This document shows, piece by piece, positions 12,272 to 23,193 of a DNA stretch of 64,000 nucleotides (position 1 is its first letter; every line of letters begins with the position of its first letter). The notes under the pieces are model-generated. The model had not been told where the DNA came from. It saw only the letters and a program-made list of their open reading frames with translations, and ran no database searches. The position numbers and the translations under genes were made by a program. The stretch is from contig CM043964.1 in NCBI GenBank assembly GCA_014529385.2, forward strand, positions 3,393,497-3,457,496, read 5' to 3'. The stretch is from Adiantum capillus-veneris. Lineage: Eukaryota > Streptophyta > Polypodiopsida > Polypodiales > Pteridaceae.

Positions 12272-12682
12272 CTAGTACTCCCTTCTTTCTCCTTGTGTCA
12301 GATCAGTAAACATATTTTGAATCAACTCTTTCTTCACTGGCTGTTCCTGTTTAGGTTCCAGCAACTCTTCAAGTTGCTCTAAACGGCTTGAAGCATTTAT
12401 ATTCCCTGATAATTGTAGCACTTCACTAACTTCTCTCTGTTCCTCGTCTAACAACAAGAATGACACTTCACCCTCATCACTGGAACTTGAAATAGTGCTA
12501 CTTTCTGAGTCTTCAGAACTATCATCACTGGTAGTTTCGGACTCATCATTCTCACTCACATCTTCAAGTGCCATAAGTTGTTTGGTAGTCATATCAAACA
12601 CCCTCTTTTCACCCTTTTTGCCATGCACACCGATTGTGCCCTTGCCCCAATCTTGCACGGCACCAACATCTCTCAACCAAGG
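12272..12682 (-). pseudogene. Tat protease tail and acidic linker
   Basis: This is in frame with the gag-protease reading after a TGA at 12683-12685. That TGA probably replaced the CGA of an ILGRPWL motif. The segment reads PWLRDVGAVQDWGKG, then a Ser/Asp/Glu-rich linker (SENDESETTSDDSSEDSESS), and ends at a frameshift just before the RT. The acidic linker between protease and RT is a notable low-complexity stretch. Confidence 0.8.
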
Positions 12683-14332
12683 TCATCCCAAAATGAGAGG
12701 AAAGGCTCCTAGACCAGCTGACATGACATGAAAGTTCACCATAACTTTCACATTAAAGACTTCAACTTCCAAATTCTTGATCATCCCCAAACATCTCACC
12801 TTGGCATGGTTTGCTAGTCGAATCCGAAACCCAGAGCTTCCGCATGTAATGAGACCCAGTCTCTCGACACATGACTTTGTGATCACACAAACTTGAGCAC
12901 CTCCATCAATGTAGGCTTCTCCCATGCCCACACCTTTGTGCCAAGCATTCACCACAGGACAGATGTCGAGTAACTCTCCCACGGACAACACTCTAACTTG
13001 TCCATGCTTCGGCTCTTTTTCTGGATTCACTAATGACTTCCACTGCCTTTTTAGTTTGGGCACCATATTCATCAACTGTCTAAAAGTACAATCTACTTTC
13101 CTCCCAATCAGGTCTTCCTTTAAACTGTAAGATGTTTGGCCTTCTCCCAAAGGAAAATCTGCCACTTCAAATCTTCTACGAGGCTTTCTCTTTCTCTTGA
13201 CTTTTGCATCTTCACCCTCCTTCTCCTTCCCTTTCTTTCGACTAGGCCCTGGTGCTGCATAACCTTCCCTCTCTCTTTTTCCTAATGGCAACACATCTGC
13301 GTCTTTCTTTTCCACCTGCACAATACCCACATGACCACCAGAGATTGAGGCTTGATTTTCCTGTCCAGTACCTTGATCTCCCCGTATATCCAATGCATAA
13401 TCGTTAGCTCTATTAGGAATCTGCTGAGGAAGTGGAGACATATCCCCTCCCATCCTTGTTAGCTTTGGACAATAAGTACTGATGTGACCAAGCTCACCAC
13501 AATTATAACAAGTAGGAATGAACCTCCTCTGCGGCTCAAACCCACCTTGCCCACGACCCTGGTTAGCATTGGGATGAGCTTCACATGCCTGAGCCATCCC
13601 TCTACCACGTCCACGACCACGACCACCTCCACCACCAAGAACGCTAAGTCGTAATTCCTGCATCATGGTCATCATGTCTTGCATATTTCGTTGTAACTGT
13701 TCAGTACTAGCAACCCTTTGAACAGGTTGGCCTACATCTTCTGCCTGATTCTCCTCCTTTTGGCTACCATTATTTTGCTCAGGGACCGCTTTCCCGTATT
13801 CATTAAGCCTTTGAGCTTTCCATTCTTTCTCTTTGGCAATGGTGACTGCCTCCTCGAAGGTGGCGGGCATTTTCAACTCAACTTTGAACTTTAAACTTTC
13901 TTTTAAGTTTGCCACAAAACGGTCCTTCTTTAACATGGATGGAGGGATCTCATTTCCCAAAGCTTGAGCCCATTTATCCCATAAACGGGTGAACTGCATG
14001 ACAAAATCATCAACACTTTGACTAGCCCTTTGAGTGTATCCTAGAATTTCATGCCAAACTTCATCTGGTACTTCGATGGATCGGTATTGTGCCAGGAAAG
14101 CTTGCTTCACACGATTATAATCCAAAACCACCCCTGGGTTTTGTACCTGCGTCAACTCCTCAAAATTGTGTAACCAAACTTTTGCCTCATCCTATAAACT
14201 ATATTGCAGCAGCCGCAACAATATAGCTTGGTCTAGTATATTGCACAATAAGCAATTGACTTTCAACTTTTCAATAAACGTTTGTGAATTTTCATTAGGC
14301 AATCCATGAAACTGTGGAAACTCGTCTGCCAT
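12683..14332 (-). pseudogene. Tat element gag and protease
   Basis: The likely start is the ATG at 14332 (MADEFPQFHGLPNENSQTF), which has no open upstream alternative. One TAG stands near 14190, in LLQYSL-stop-DEAKVWLHN, where Gln is likely. The rest is open to 12683. The gag domain contains VKQAFLAQYRSIEVPDE and SVDDFVMQFTRLWDKWAQAL. A Gly-Arg-rich block (GRGRGRGRG) comes before one CCHC zinc knuckle, CYNCGELGHISTYC. A basic region (RKKGKEKEGEDAKVKRKRK) leads to a retropepsin whose active site reads IDGGAQVCVIT. This is Asp-Gly-Gly rather than the usual Asp-Ser/Thr-Gly. The flap side ends AFPLILG. Confidence 0.9.
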
Positions 14333-14623
14333 GTTTGATAGCCACAAAAACACTTACATGTGGCGTCACAAACTGAAGGGATGTCGATGGATCGCTCCAA
14401 TACCTAATCCACCTCACACTGGGTAACCCGGCCCCCAGTGCTCGGCTTCACAAAACCTCACGACCCTCACAAAGGCTGCAATCCAAATTAAATGACCGCC
14501 TCAAATACTATCCACAAATAGCACATACATAGGCGGTTGTCCATAAGGATCCACATCCCCTTTACATTCTCTGCCTGCATAGTGGACAAATTTTGCGAAA
14601 ATTGGAGCACATGAGGATTTCTC

Positions 14624-14639
14624 CTCAGTGGGGGCACCA
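14624..14639 (-). other. Candidate primer-binding site of the Tat element
   Basis: On the minus strand TGGTGCCCCCACTGAG begins six bases after the 5' LTR (14646-15896). It starts with TGG, as expected for pairing with a tRNA 3' CCA. I cannot assign the tRNA by eye. Confidence 0.6.
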
Positions 14640-14645
14640 AAACGA

Positions 14646-15896
14646 TGTGGAGTGCAAACAAAAATGAAAATAAATGCCCCTATAGCCTTGCACCGATCAC
14701 ACCGTTGGAAAGAACAACAGCTACACCGTCAAATTCACCTGTGTTAAACACCTGTAAAGCTTGGAGAAGAACATATCTAGCATAAACCACACTTGGAATT
14801 AGAAAAATTAGAGAACATGGGTGTGTAGATTGGCTCGTGTAGATGTTCGTAGAGCATCCATATGCTTGATTCCGATAAGGAATGAGCCAATTACAAGCAT
14901 TTGAAGTTCGGGGGTTTTCAAAAAGCTCCAAAAAAGAGGTCTCTGGAAAGTATCTGTAGGTGTGTAGAGAAATGCAGCTATTAAATGGGGATTTTTTTGG
15001 CTCTTATCCCAAGGGATTTTCTCTTCCCTCTTAGCCGACTTCATTTTCCCCTTTAGGCACCTTTTTATTGGTCCATTTTGAGCCTTTTTTGGGTAAAAAA
15101 TGGGCTGTCGGCCACTTTTTGACCAAGGCAAGTGGGGGGGGGGGGACAGTGTTTGGGGACCAAAAAATGGGCCACGCGCCTGTCCAGGCAGTGGGAACAC
15201 ATATTGGGCGGCCCCTCCTCTCCCCAAAGTCCACGAGCCCTCTCAAGCAAGCCCAAGAAGCTCCATTAATTCCTTTGATACACTCATAGGGGGTACCCAC
15301 TCCCCCCCTTATACCCTCCATTTGTCATTTGCTCCCCCCCATGTGGGGTTATTCCATTGCCACTTGGCACCATCCTCCCACCTTCCCCAACTTCCCCATG
15401 TCCAAATCTGAAATTTCTATTTTGCCCCCAACCCGAGCCATTTTCACGGAGGCGTAGCGGGTGACCCTGACCACCAAATGTAGCGCCGTAAAGCATGGCT
15501 TGGAGCTTGTTACCCCGGCTAACTCCAGAAATTTCTAAACATACCATTGCTAAAAAAAACCATCAAGTCGGCCCACTTGCCGTCTTTCCCCGTGCATCCA
15601 CCGCCACTTTTTAAGTGAAAAAACCATCCACTTCGAGTGCGTGTAACTCATGATATCGGAGTCCGATTTGCAAGTTATCAAGCACGACTAGGAATGCTCA
15701 TTAAAAACTATTTTTTGAAAGATCGACCAACCCAAGACTCAACCAACCTCTTGACCAAAACCAAGCCTTTGTACATAAATTTTATAAGAGCACTCCAAAA
15801 ACTCAAAGCATTATGTACATCTATATACTCGGGGCTAGTGAGCAAGCTTTTAAGCATGGATTAGCAACTTCATTTCCACCCAAAAAATGCCTGACA
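14646..15896 (-). repeat. Tat element LTR (5' LTR in element orientation)
   Basis: A 1251-bp LTR that matches 7687-8958. It has 12 G (15134-15145) where the other copy has 27. The outer end CTGACA meets the LINE at ACGT (15897-15900). Confidence 0.94.
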
Positions 15897-15900
15897 ACGT

Positions 15901-18900
15901 CCAAGACGAACAGTGTACTGAAAGAAGAGGACTCCTGGGCGATCTGCGGAAGAGAAAGGGTCCCTCCATAGCCACTCACCAGGATCCCATTGTACTTGTG
16001 CCAGTGGACAACACTCCCAAGCCCATAGCCTTCAGTGTCCAGTCTCAAGAGCTGCCGGGTCAGGGTCTATGACGCAAGTCCTCCCATAAATGCCCACAAC
16101 TCGGATCCTCTAGAAACAGCACTTTGCTACCTGCGGGGCCTCTACTGCAACTCGCTGTAATCGTCCCCCACCCTGAAGCTCGAAGAACAGGGCTGGGACA
16201 GTCTCTGAGCTGGTCCTGAGTGAAATGAGAATCTCCAGCCGTGTGAAGGCTCCCATCCACCGGGGTGCTACTGGCTCGAGAGGCGTGAGCCACTAAGCTG
16301 GAACTAACTCTGAGATGTCCTGACACATGCTATGCACCCCTCTCATGCCTTGTAGCTGGAAACCCTGCACCTCCTCTGACAAACCTGTGAACTCTAGCTA
16401 GTCACCTAGAGAGCGCGCTGGACCTGCTGCCATGGGACCCCAAGAAACATGAGGGCGACTCCCAACCAAGTGGCCTCTCTGAGTGCTAACCATGGGGTTC
16501 CAGATGAGGGGTTGCCGTAGGCGCTCCTCCGTGCACGTCGGTTGTCTCTTCTCTAGGCCACGCCGTAAGAGATCCCAACTCGGCACAACTCTGTAAAGAT
16601 CCATCTGGTCGAAGGTTGCCAAGGGCCTCCTGACTGAGGCACCCTGGCACAAAGCCTCTGCAGCAAGAACTCCTTCCAGGGCTCCTCGCCTGGAAGAAGT
16701 CCTCTGACGACGAACTTCCCAAGAAGGGCTCTGCTCTGCTGTGCTGGATCAATGATCCCAAGCCCTCCCTGAGAACAAGGAAGTGTGATGACCGACCAAG
16801 CCACCTTGGCTCGGGCAATCTGAATGTCATGACCTGACCAAAGGAAGTTCCTGATCAGCCTCTCTACGTGGCTGATACAAGAACTCGAGAAGATCCAGCA
16901 AGAAGTGGTGTACCACATAGTCGCCAACAACACCTGGTTGGCAACTACTACTCTACCAGCCAGCGAAAGTCGTGATGAGCTCCAATGTAACAGCTTTCTC
17001 CTGATGGACAGGAGAAGAGGAGCAATCTGCTGCTCGGGGGACAAGTCCAAACCAACATGACAACCCAAGTACCGAACTGCAGTCCCTGGGGGAATCCACC
17101 TGAAACCCTCTCCTGGCATCCAATCTGGCACAGGAGCACTGCCAACCGAGAAAGCCACTGTCTTTCTCCAGTTGATCAGTGCACCCGATGCACAGCAAAA
17201 GGTCTCCAAAGCCTACTCACATCTGTGTAGATTGGCCTCCTGGCCCTCTAAGTACAAGGCTGAGTCGTCGGCAAACTCAGCATCCAGAAGCTCATCTCCC
17301 TGTATAGGGAGTGCTAAGCCCCTCATACCAACCTGCTGTGACACCAAAAATCTGCTCATCGCCTCCGCATAGAACAGAAAGAGAAAGGGGGCAAGAGGAC
17401 AACCCTGTCTGACCGATCGTGTGAGCATGAAGCGCTCACCTCTACCTCCTGCCAAAAGCACCTGACTGTGAGCCTGTTTGTACAAAGTTGACACTCCTCT
17501 GATCCAAGCATCTGAGAAGCCCATCCTGCATAGAGTGCCCTCTAGAAAGTCCCAGTCAACTCTGTCGTATGCCTTCTCAAAATCGAGAAGAAGAATCACA
17601 AGGTCCTCCCCACGGAGCCGCCAAGGCAGAAGCCTCCCAGAAACTGAAGATGTTGTCAAGGATACTGCGTTCCTTGACAAAACTTTTCTGAGTCCCATGT
17701 ATAAGGCTCTCTAAAAGTGGCTGAATCCTCAAACTCAGAGCCTTGGCAAGAATTTTGTAGGCTGAGTTGAGGATGGTGATGGGGCGCCACTGTCGAATCT
17801 CATCCAAGGAGCCACCCTCCTTTGGAATGAGGTAAATCAGGCCCTCACTCATGCTATCCGGCATCACTCCTGTGCGCAGAATGTACTGAAAGGCACTACA
17901 AAGATCTGGACCAAGCAGGTCCCAGTACTCCAAGAAGAAGTTGGGAGTCAGCCCATCCTCACCTGGACAGCTACCACGAGGGAGGGCCCTAAGAGCCGTG
18001 TGCAACTCCTCAAGCTAAAGAGGCATCTCTAGCTCTGGCGCACCTCCTCAGTCACAAGACAAGGCATCTGTGCCCAAACCTGCTCCCCGCATGCATCCTG
18101 CCGCTTTGACTGGGGCTCAGCCGACAGTAACTCACAATAAAAGTCAGTAGCAATTGCATGCATATCCTCGGGCTCACAAAAAACTGACCCATCGGGTCTC
18201 CTCAACTGATTGACCGAGTGTCGAGGTCCCACTGTCTCAAAAAAAACACCAGTCACTCTGTCACCCACCTGAGTCCACTGAGATGCCTGACAGTGAAAGG
18301 AAAACTCATGATGCCTCTCCTCTATGTAAGCAAGCTCCTGTCGAGCCTGCTGTAACTGCTCCTCCAACCATGGACTGTCTGGATGCTGCTCTTGCATCCT
18401 CTGTAGTGAAGCAATGCCTCGTCTGAGACGCTGCTCCTCCTCTCTCACTGCAGCCCATCGAGCTAGAGACTCCTGGAGAAAAAATTGGCTAAGCTGAGCT
18501 AGGCCTAAGGCCACTCTGTCTGCAGGTAGAGCCTGGCTGTCCATGCCCTTTGTCCAGAGAGCCTCTACCCTCTCTCTGAGTGTTGAGTCCAACAAGACCC
18601 GCTCTAGGATGCGAAGCATCGTGCTCCCACTCCTCTGCCTGTCTGCCACTATGAGGATCACTGGTGCATGGTCCGAGAAGGAGGTCCCTGCCAGGATGCC
18701 CACTGATCCCTCCAAGTCACTGAAGTGGTCACTAGTGTAGAAGCGATCTATCCGCGATAGATTCACTCCTCCCACTCTGCGGTCCGATCTAGAGAAGGCA
18801 AGACTCTCTGGAGGCCTCACAAAGCCAGAGTGCTGCCATGTATCCGAGACCCTCAAAGTCATACACAACCTCTCCCAGGTTGCTAACTCGACTCCATGCA

Positions 18901-19402
18901 CAGTAGCATGGCTGCCTCCAATCCTGTCAGAAGGGTCCTCCAACATGTTGAAGTCCCCTCCTACACACCAATGGTCAGCCTGTGGCAAAGACTCAACAAG
19001 CTGTGACCAAAACTCTGCACGAGCACTCGCCACATTGGGCGCATAGATGCTCAGGAAGCCAACAAGGCCACCCTGAACCTGCATAGTAATCCACTGAGCC
19101 CTGCCTGGCACAATAATCCCTCTGCCCACAATGGCCTGCTGCAATGAGTCCGCAATAGTCATACATACCCCACCCTGGATGCCTCCAGGTCCAAAAGCAG
19201 CTGACCAAAAGGTATCATATCGTCCATGCAAAATCTGACCACATCGCCGAAGTAGGCTCTCAGATAGACGGTGCTCCTGAAGCATAAGGAGATCAATCTC
19301 TCCTCCCACAAGGCAACGCTGAAGCTCTTGACGCAATCGGCCCCACTGTCGCTGAAATTGGGGCCCACCTAGTCCCTGCACGTTCCACGAGACGATCCTC
19401 AT
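15901..19402 (-). pseudogene. LINE ORF2: endonuclease and reverse transcriptase
   Basis: ORF2 starts at the ATG at 19402 (MRIVSWNVQGLGG), overlapping the ORF1 stop as ATGA. Residues 1-240 are an APE-type endonuclease: SWNVQGLGG, LMLQEHRLSE, GGDFNMLEDPSDRIGG and FSDHAPVILIV. These carry the expected Asn, Glu, Asp and His. A linker with coiled-coil character follows (EEEQRLRRGIASLQRMQEQ). The reverse transcriptase spans about 18000-16550: LIYLIPKEGG, LLLDFEKAYDRVDWDFLEG, SVRQGCPLAPFLFLFYAEAM and the FADD box in AEFADDSALYLEG. Then come RYLGCHVGLDL and RNFLWSGHD. Frameshifts lie near 18030, 17640 and 16560, with stops near 18020 and 17211. The Ty3 insertion at 15896 removes the last part. Confidence 0.92.
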
Positions 19403-20675
19403 GGGGAGCGAGAGAGAACAGATGCTGCCGCAACAGCAAGACGTGCTATCTTCGAGGCTGGCTTGGATGGGGAGTAATCCGCATCCGAGCGTCCTCTAGA
19501 TAGGCGAGACTGCAGTGAGTGCCTAGCCCAAGCCCAAGCAGAGCGAGCCGTGCGTACAACAACCTCCTCTGTCCAGGAGTCCTCATGAATGTATACATAG
19601 CAAGGAAAACACTGCGTATCAGCAAAAAAGTACACCACAATGTGCCTACATCCTGCTGAGTGTGGGGGTGTCACCGCAAACTTGGCCAGTGGCCACAAAG
19701 TCTGCAGCAAATCTGTAACTCCAAGTTCTCCCATGTGGTGAGAGAACTCGAGAGCCTGTGTATGCAACCATCCCACCACTGAGTCGAGGGACCACTTTGT
19801 CTCGGTCCTACCACAGAGGGGGAAGGAGAAACCAAGTGTTGAGTCCAAGGCCTCTGTCCCCCTAGCGGCGAGGAACAAAGCATGGACCCTGAAGCAGGCT
19901 GCCTCGTGGTCTGCTGTGCAATCGCCGAGAAAGCGAGTGAACCCGTAGTCGAAGAAATCCCAGCGGCGTCGGAGGTCAATGCTCGTCAGACCACGAGAGA
20001 TAGCTGCAAGGGAAGATGTCTGAATTTGCAGAGGGGGCCGCAAGAAGGGCTGACCCTCTCTCGCTAGGCGACTTGTGGCAAAGGCGCTGCCAAGAGATCT
20101 ACTAGCTGCTGGCGAGGGACCAGTCTCCTGAGTCGACTGTGGAACTGGAGCAGGAGGGGGGGGAGAAAGAGCTGGGGGGGCGGAGGGGAGGAAGAGCGGG
20201 GAGGGGCGACAAAGGTAAAGGGGCGAGGTGGGGAGTGGACGAGAGCAGAGGGCGGGGGAGAGGATGAGGAGTCTGCCTCCTCTACTAGCACATCCGAAGT
20301 CCGGTCAAAACCATGTCGCCATTGTCGAAAGTGGGTGCGTGATGCTCGGATGGCCAGTGTACTCATAGCTATGACCTTGGAAGCCATCTCGGAGGTCTCG
20401 AACTCGATCTGGTAGTACCCCCGTCCGAGAATCTGGACATCCAAGATCTTGCCCACCTCTGCGAGAAGGCGAGCCTGGAGAAGGTCTTGCAGCTCTCCTC
20501 TGCTATGACGGGTGCCGAGAATTTTGCAGATGACCGAAGTCGCCTGCAAACGCTCAACCTCAGCGGCTAGGCTCGCTTGCTCTGTCGGCGATAGAGCAAG
20601 TCGAATGGTGGGCTCAACGGGGTCAGGCGAGGGGGCTTCGGATGAGTCCCTTTGTGGCGGAGCTGGAGCCTCCAT
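19399..20675 (-). pseudogene. LINE ORF1 (nucleic-acid-binding, DUF4283-like)
   Basis: ORF1 starts at ATG 20675 (MEAPAPPQRDSSEAPS). Residues 40-135 resemble the DUF4283 domain found in plant LINE ORF1 proteins. They include VICKILGTRHSRGELQDLLQ, GRGYYQIEFETSEMASKVI and a final HFRQWRHGFD. A Pro/Ser-rich stretch follows. One frame stops at 20064, but the next frame is open through the same region and runs to the TGA at 19399. A single-base indel in a homopolymer run near 20157-20186 explains this. With it corrected, ORF1 is about 425 codons. The TGA overlaps the ORF2 ATG, suggesting coupled reinitiation. ORF1 proteins normally bind the element RNA. Confidence 0.82.
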
Positions 20676-21061
20676 CTGTGTCTACTGCTATGGCGAAGAA
20701 GCGGACGGTGAAGAGACTCTGCAACCGAGCACGCCGAGCACTGTCCAAAGAAACAGTGTTGCAGAGCCAAGTGCAGGAACCTTCGGGAATGACGAAGACG
20801 GGGGGGAGGAAGGATAAGGCAGTGAGCGAGAAGTCAAGGGGCAGCGGGCAAGCGGGGGGGGGGGATGGCGGCGCGAGAAGGGGGCAGCGGACGGGCTGGG
20901 GGGCAACGCGAGGTGAGGGCAGCGGGCTGCTGCGCGCAAGGTCGGGCGGGGCGGGGCGGGCTGGGCTGATGCGCGCAAGGGCAGGCGAGGGACGGGAGGC
21001 AGCAGAGAGAGGGGGGGGGGGGGCAGCAATAGCGAGCGCTCCAAAGCGAATTTATGGTGTT
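20676..21061 (-). other. GC-rich LINE 5' UTR / promoter region
   Basis: Very G-rich on the plus strand (blocks such as GGCGGGGCGGGGCGGGC and long G-runs) and therefore C-rich in LINE orientation. It has no credible ORF of its own and ends at the target-site duplication at 21062. By position it should hold the internal promoter that LINEs use. Confidence 0.65.
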
Positions 21062-21078
21062 TGATTGATCATGTAATT
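21062..21078. repeat. LINE target-site duplication, right copy
   Basis: An exact copy of TGATTGATCATGTAATT, next to the LINE 5' end. Confidence 0.92.
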
Positions 21079-21215
21079 AAGTAAGATTAATTAGGTTTTA
21101 AGCTTAAGAAAATCCTAGACCTATTTGATACCATATGAGATTAATTAATCATGTAGTTAAGTTATATTTATTAGGTTCTAAGCTTAAGAAAATGGTAGAC
21201 CTACTCGGATACCAT
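21079..21215 (-). repeat. Tandem pair with primer-site-like ends
   Basis: Two imperfect units of about 75-80 bases, roughly 21062-21135 and 21137-21215. Both contain TTAAGCTTAAGAAAAT, TAGACCTA and end in GATACCATA. Read on the minus strand the ends give TATGGTATC, similar to the initiator-Met primer-binding site TGGTATCAGAG of copia elements. The second lies directly beside the LTR-like block. Confidence 0.6.
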
Positions 21216-21438
21216 AGATTTGAGACTTGAGACCACAAAGAGAAAAACAACAATGAGTATATATAAAAATGAATACAATGGATAATGCATAGACTCTGAG
21301 TATTGCTGCTAGTACAATGCTCCATGAGTAGGGTTTCACATATATATATATACAAAAGACAACCTTAGATTACAGGCTAGTTAGAGTTGGTAGGCCAATA
21401 GCATTAGGGTAACCTTATCTAAAGAGAACTCTTCAATT
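21216..21438 (-). repeat. LTR-like dispersed repeat, right copy
   Basis: The partner of 2768-3078 (GAGACTTGAGAC, TGCTCCATGAGTAGG, GGCTAGTTAGAG, TAACCTTATCTAAAG). A minus-strand primer-site-like sequence (TATGGTATCCGAGTAGG) abuts its left end. That would make it the 5' LTR of a minus-strand element whose 3' LTR is the left copy. Confidence 0.55.
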
Positions 21439-22426
21439 TTTGGATAATAGTATCTTATTTGCCTTTAGATACCATGTGAAGGGATAGAGAAGGATAGAGC
21501 TGAAGCTCTTGCCAGCATGCACAAGCATAACCAAGCGAGCATATGATGGAGATGGAGGGTGGAAATTTCTACTACTTCACAACTCAAAATGATAAGAGTT
21601 TTTACTGAACATAAGAAGGGAAAATACAACATAAAGAGATAATTGTGTAATGCAATGATCAACGTGAAATCGCTAGGGAGCTAGCAAGATAAGGGGTCAA
21701 CACTCTAGATAGGTAGCCCATGACTGTGAAGTCCAGCTATAGCACCACTTGCAATGATTATTGTGTCTACTACCTCATGCCAGTGAAAAATGTGGGTGAG
21801 ATGTTACCTGAGCATACCTTGTGTTGAACTTAATACCTTAGCATTATCGCATCTTACATTAGCATGTATCTGTTGTGATGTCTAGATTATTTTAGATTAC
21901 TTATTATTGTTTACATAAAAAATATCCCTATAGAATGAGTATTAGTTCGGCCTTCTATTCAACAATAGTGGTTGCCAATCACATCAGTCGATACCCGATA
22001 TGGCAATTAGAGAAATTAGAGGACAATTCACTTGGATTTTTGAAGGAAGAATAGCTAAGTCTCTTGTAGGGGGGAAATGCAAGGCTTTAGATATCTATGG
22101 CCTTATTGAGCTTCTTGCATCACAAATTCATGGGGTTAGTAGTGCGTTGTTATTTTCTAGTATCAAACAATGTTGCCATTACAATACAAATCAGAGTATA
22201 CTACTTTTGTAGGATGCCATGTGCTTCCTCATCTACAAATTGTCTTTTTATCAAGGCCTTGGTCAAGTCCATACTATCAAACGGGAGGGATTTGAAGATT
22301 CTCACTTTCTACTCCACTAACCCAAGTAGTTGTATGTGCTTCTCCTTCCCCAATTCCCCCTCAGAGACTCTTCGTTGCTAGTGCACCTACGCACACACAC
22401 ATCCACACGCACGCACACTCTACAAT
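21439..22426 (+). repeat. Probable orphan copia LTR; start not defined
   Basis: No coding was recognised. The right end CACACTCTACA is followed, after two bases, by a classic copia primer-binding site at 22427, so an LTR must end near 22424. The LTR start is unclear; TGTTGTGATGTCTAG at about 21869 is a candidate. No second copy of this LTR was found. Confidence 0.5.
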
Positions 22427-22442
22427 TGGTATCAGAGCAAGG
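22427..22442 (+). other. Copia primer-binding site (initiator Met tRNA)
   Basis: TGGTATCAGAGCAAGG matches the complement of the 3' end of plant initiator tRNA-Met and is the usual primer site of Ty1/copia elements. The sequence after it would be the leader of that element. Confidence 0.85.
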
Positions 22443-23193
22443 GGAACATGACCAGCGTGTGTGACGGCTTCCCGACGATCGGCACGAGAGCAACGGAGCT
22501 TAACTATGGCGGCTTGAGCTTGGCGGCAACACATTCGGAACGGATCAGAGCTTGACTGGATTCCTCGGCATGTGCAGCCTCTTTTGAAGAGATGGAATTG
22601 AGAAGATTTTTCAAGAATCTGCAGAGAATTGAGAGCTTGCAATAGAGCATAGAAAGCTGGGACATAGAAAAGCTTGAAGGTGAGCCTTGGAGAGCTTAGC
22701 AAATTGGACGAGTTGAAGCTTTGAAACCTTAGAGAAATTCAGTAGCAGGCCATGGGAAAAATTCTCAACTGAGAATCGAGGGGAATTTTGTAGAGCTTAT
22801 GAAACATCGAGCTTGAAATCGAAGGCATCTACTAACATAATATGGCGGAAGGGCTCCATTTTACACGTGTCGCAATCTACGATCTGAAGGCTAAAGTCCA
22901 AAACGAAAAAAAGCCGTTGCACGCGATAAAGAGGGAGAGAGGGGGAGAGAGAGAGGCCGCCGAAGGCGGCTAGCCGTACTAGTGTGAAGAAGGGGGAATC
23001 GATTGCAAAACGACCAAATTATCATAAAGCAAACAAAAGCAGCACTGAAATTTGAAAAAACAAGAAGGAGCTTGGCAATTGGGGGAAAATCGACTTTGGC
23101 CTGTAGCACTGGAGAGAGGGAAGGCAACAAGCACTTCGAAAGCAAGGGGATTTTTTCTGTGTTGTGCGCGTGCGCGCACACACACACACACAC
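22443..23193 (+). other. Leader-like sequence, no gene recognised
   Basis: Purine-rich sequence downstream of the primer-binding site, with repeated GAGCTT motifs. It ends in a GCGCGTGCGCGC and (CA)n tract into which the gag-only Ty3 element inserted. It may be the first part of the leader of the plus-strand copia element at 39-44 kb. Confidence 0.4.

Larger units (their letters stand above)
7687..15896 (-). mobile_element. Ty3/gypsy retrotransposon, Tat type, nested in the LINE
   Basis: An 8.2-kb element on the minus strand with LTRs at 7687-8958 and 14646-15896. The LTRs begin TGTGGAG and end CTGACA (CTGACG in the left copy). ACGT flanks both outer ends (7683-7686 and 15897-15900). A 5-bp duplication with one mismatch (GACGT/AACGT) is the alternative reading. 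The internal order is gag, protease, RT, RNase H, a second RNase H, then integrase. The second RNase H before integrase is the mark of the Tat branch. The LTRs look about 97% alike by eye, mostly differing by transitions, so the insertion is fairly young compared with its neighbours. All domains carry stops or frameshifts. Confidence 0.93.
6758..21061 (-). mobile_element. Near full-length GC-rich LINE with nested Tat element
   Basis: A non-LTR retrotransposon on the minus strand. Its 3' end is the poly-A tail (T-run to about 6765) and its 5' end is near 21061. A perfect 17-bp target-site duplication flanks it at 6741-6757 and 21062-21078. Without the Ty3 element at 7687-15896 and one copy of its duplication, it is about 6.1 kb. 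In order it carries a GC-rich 5' UTR, ORF1, and ORF2 with an endonuclease, a reverse transcriptase and a C-terminal zinc-knuckle domain. Frameshifts and stops break both ORFs. A long duplication and a poly-A tail are hallmarks of target-primed reverse transcription. The long length implies an unusually complete insertion event. Confidence 0.92.

Noticed and set aside
20642-21064. Gly/Arg-rich open frame opposite the LINE 5' end
   Set aside because: It is the antisense reading of the GC-rich LINE ORF1 and 5' UTR.
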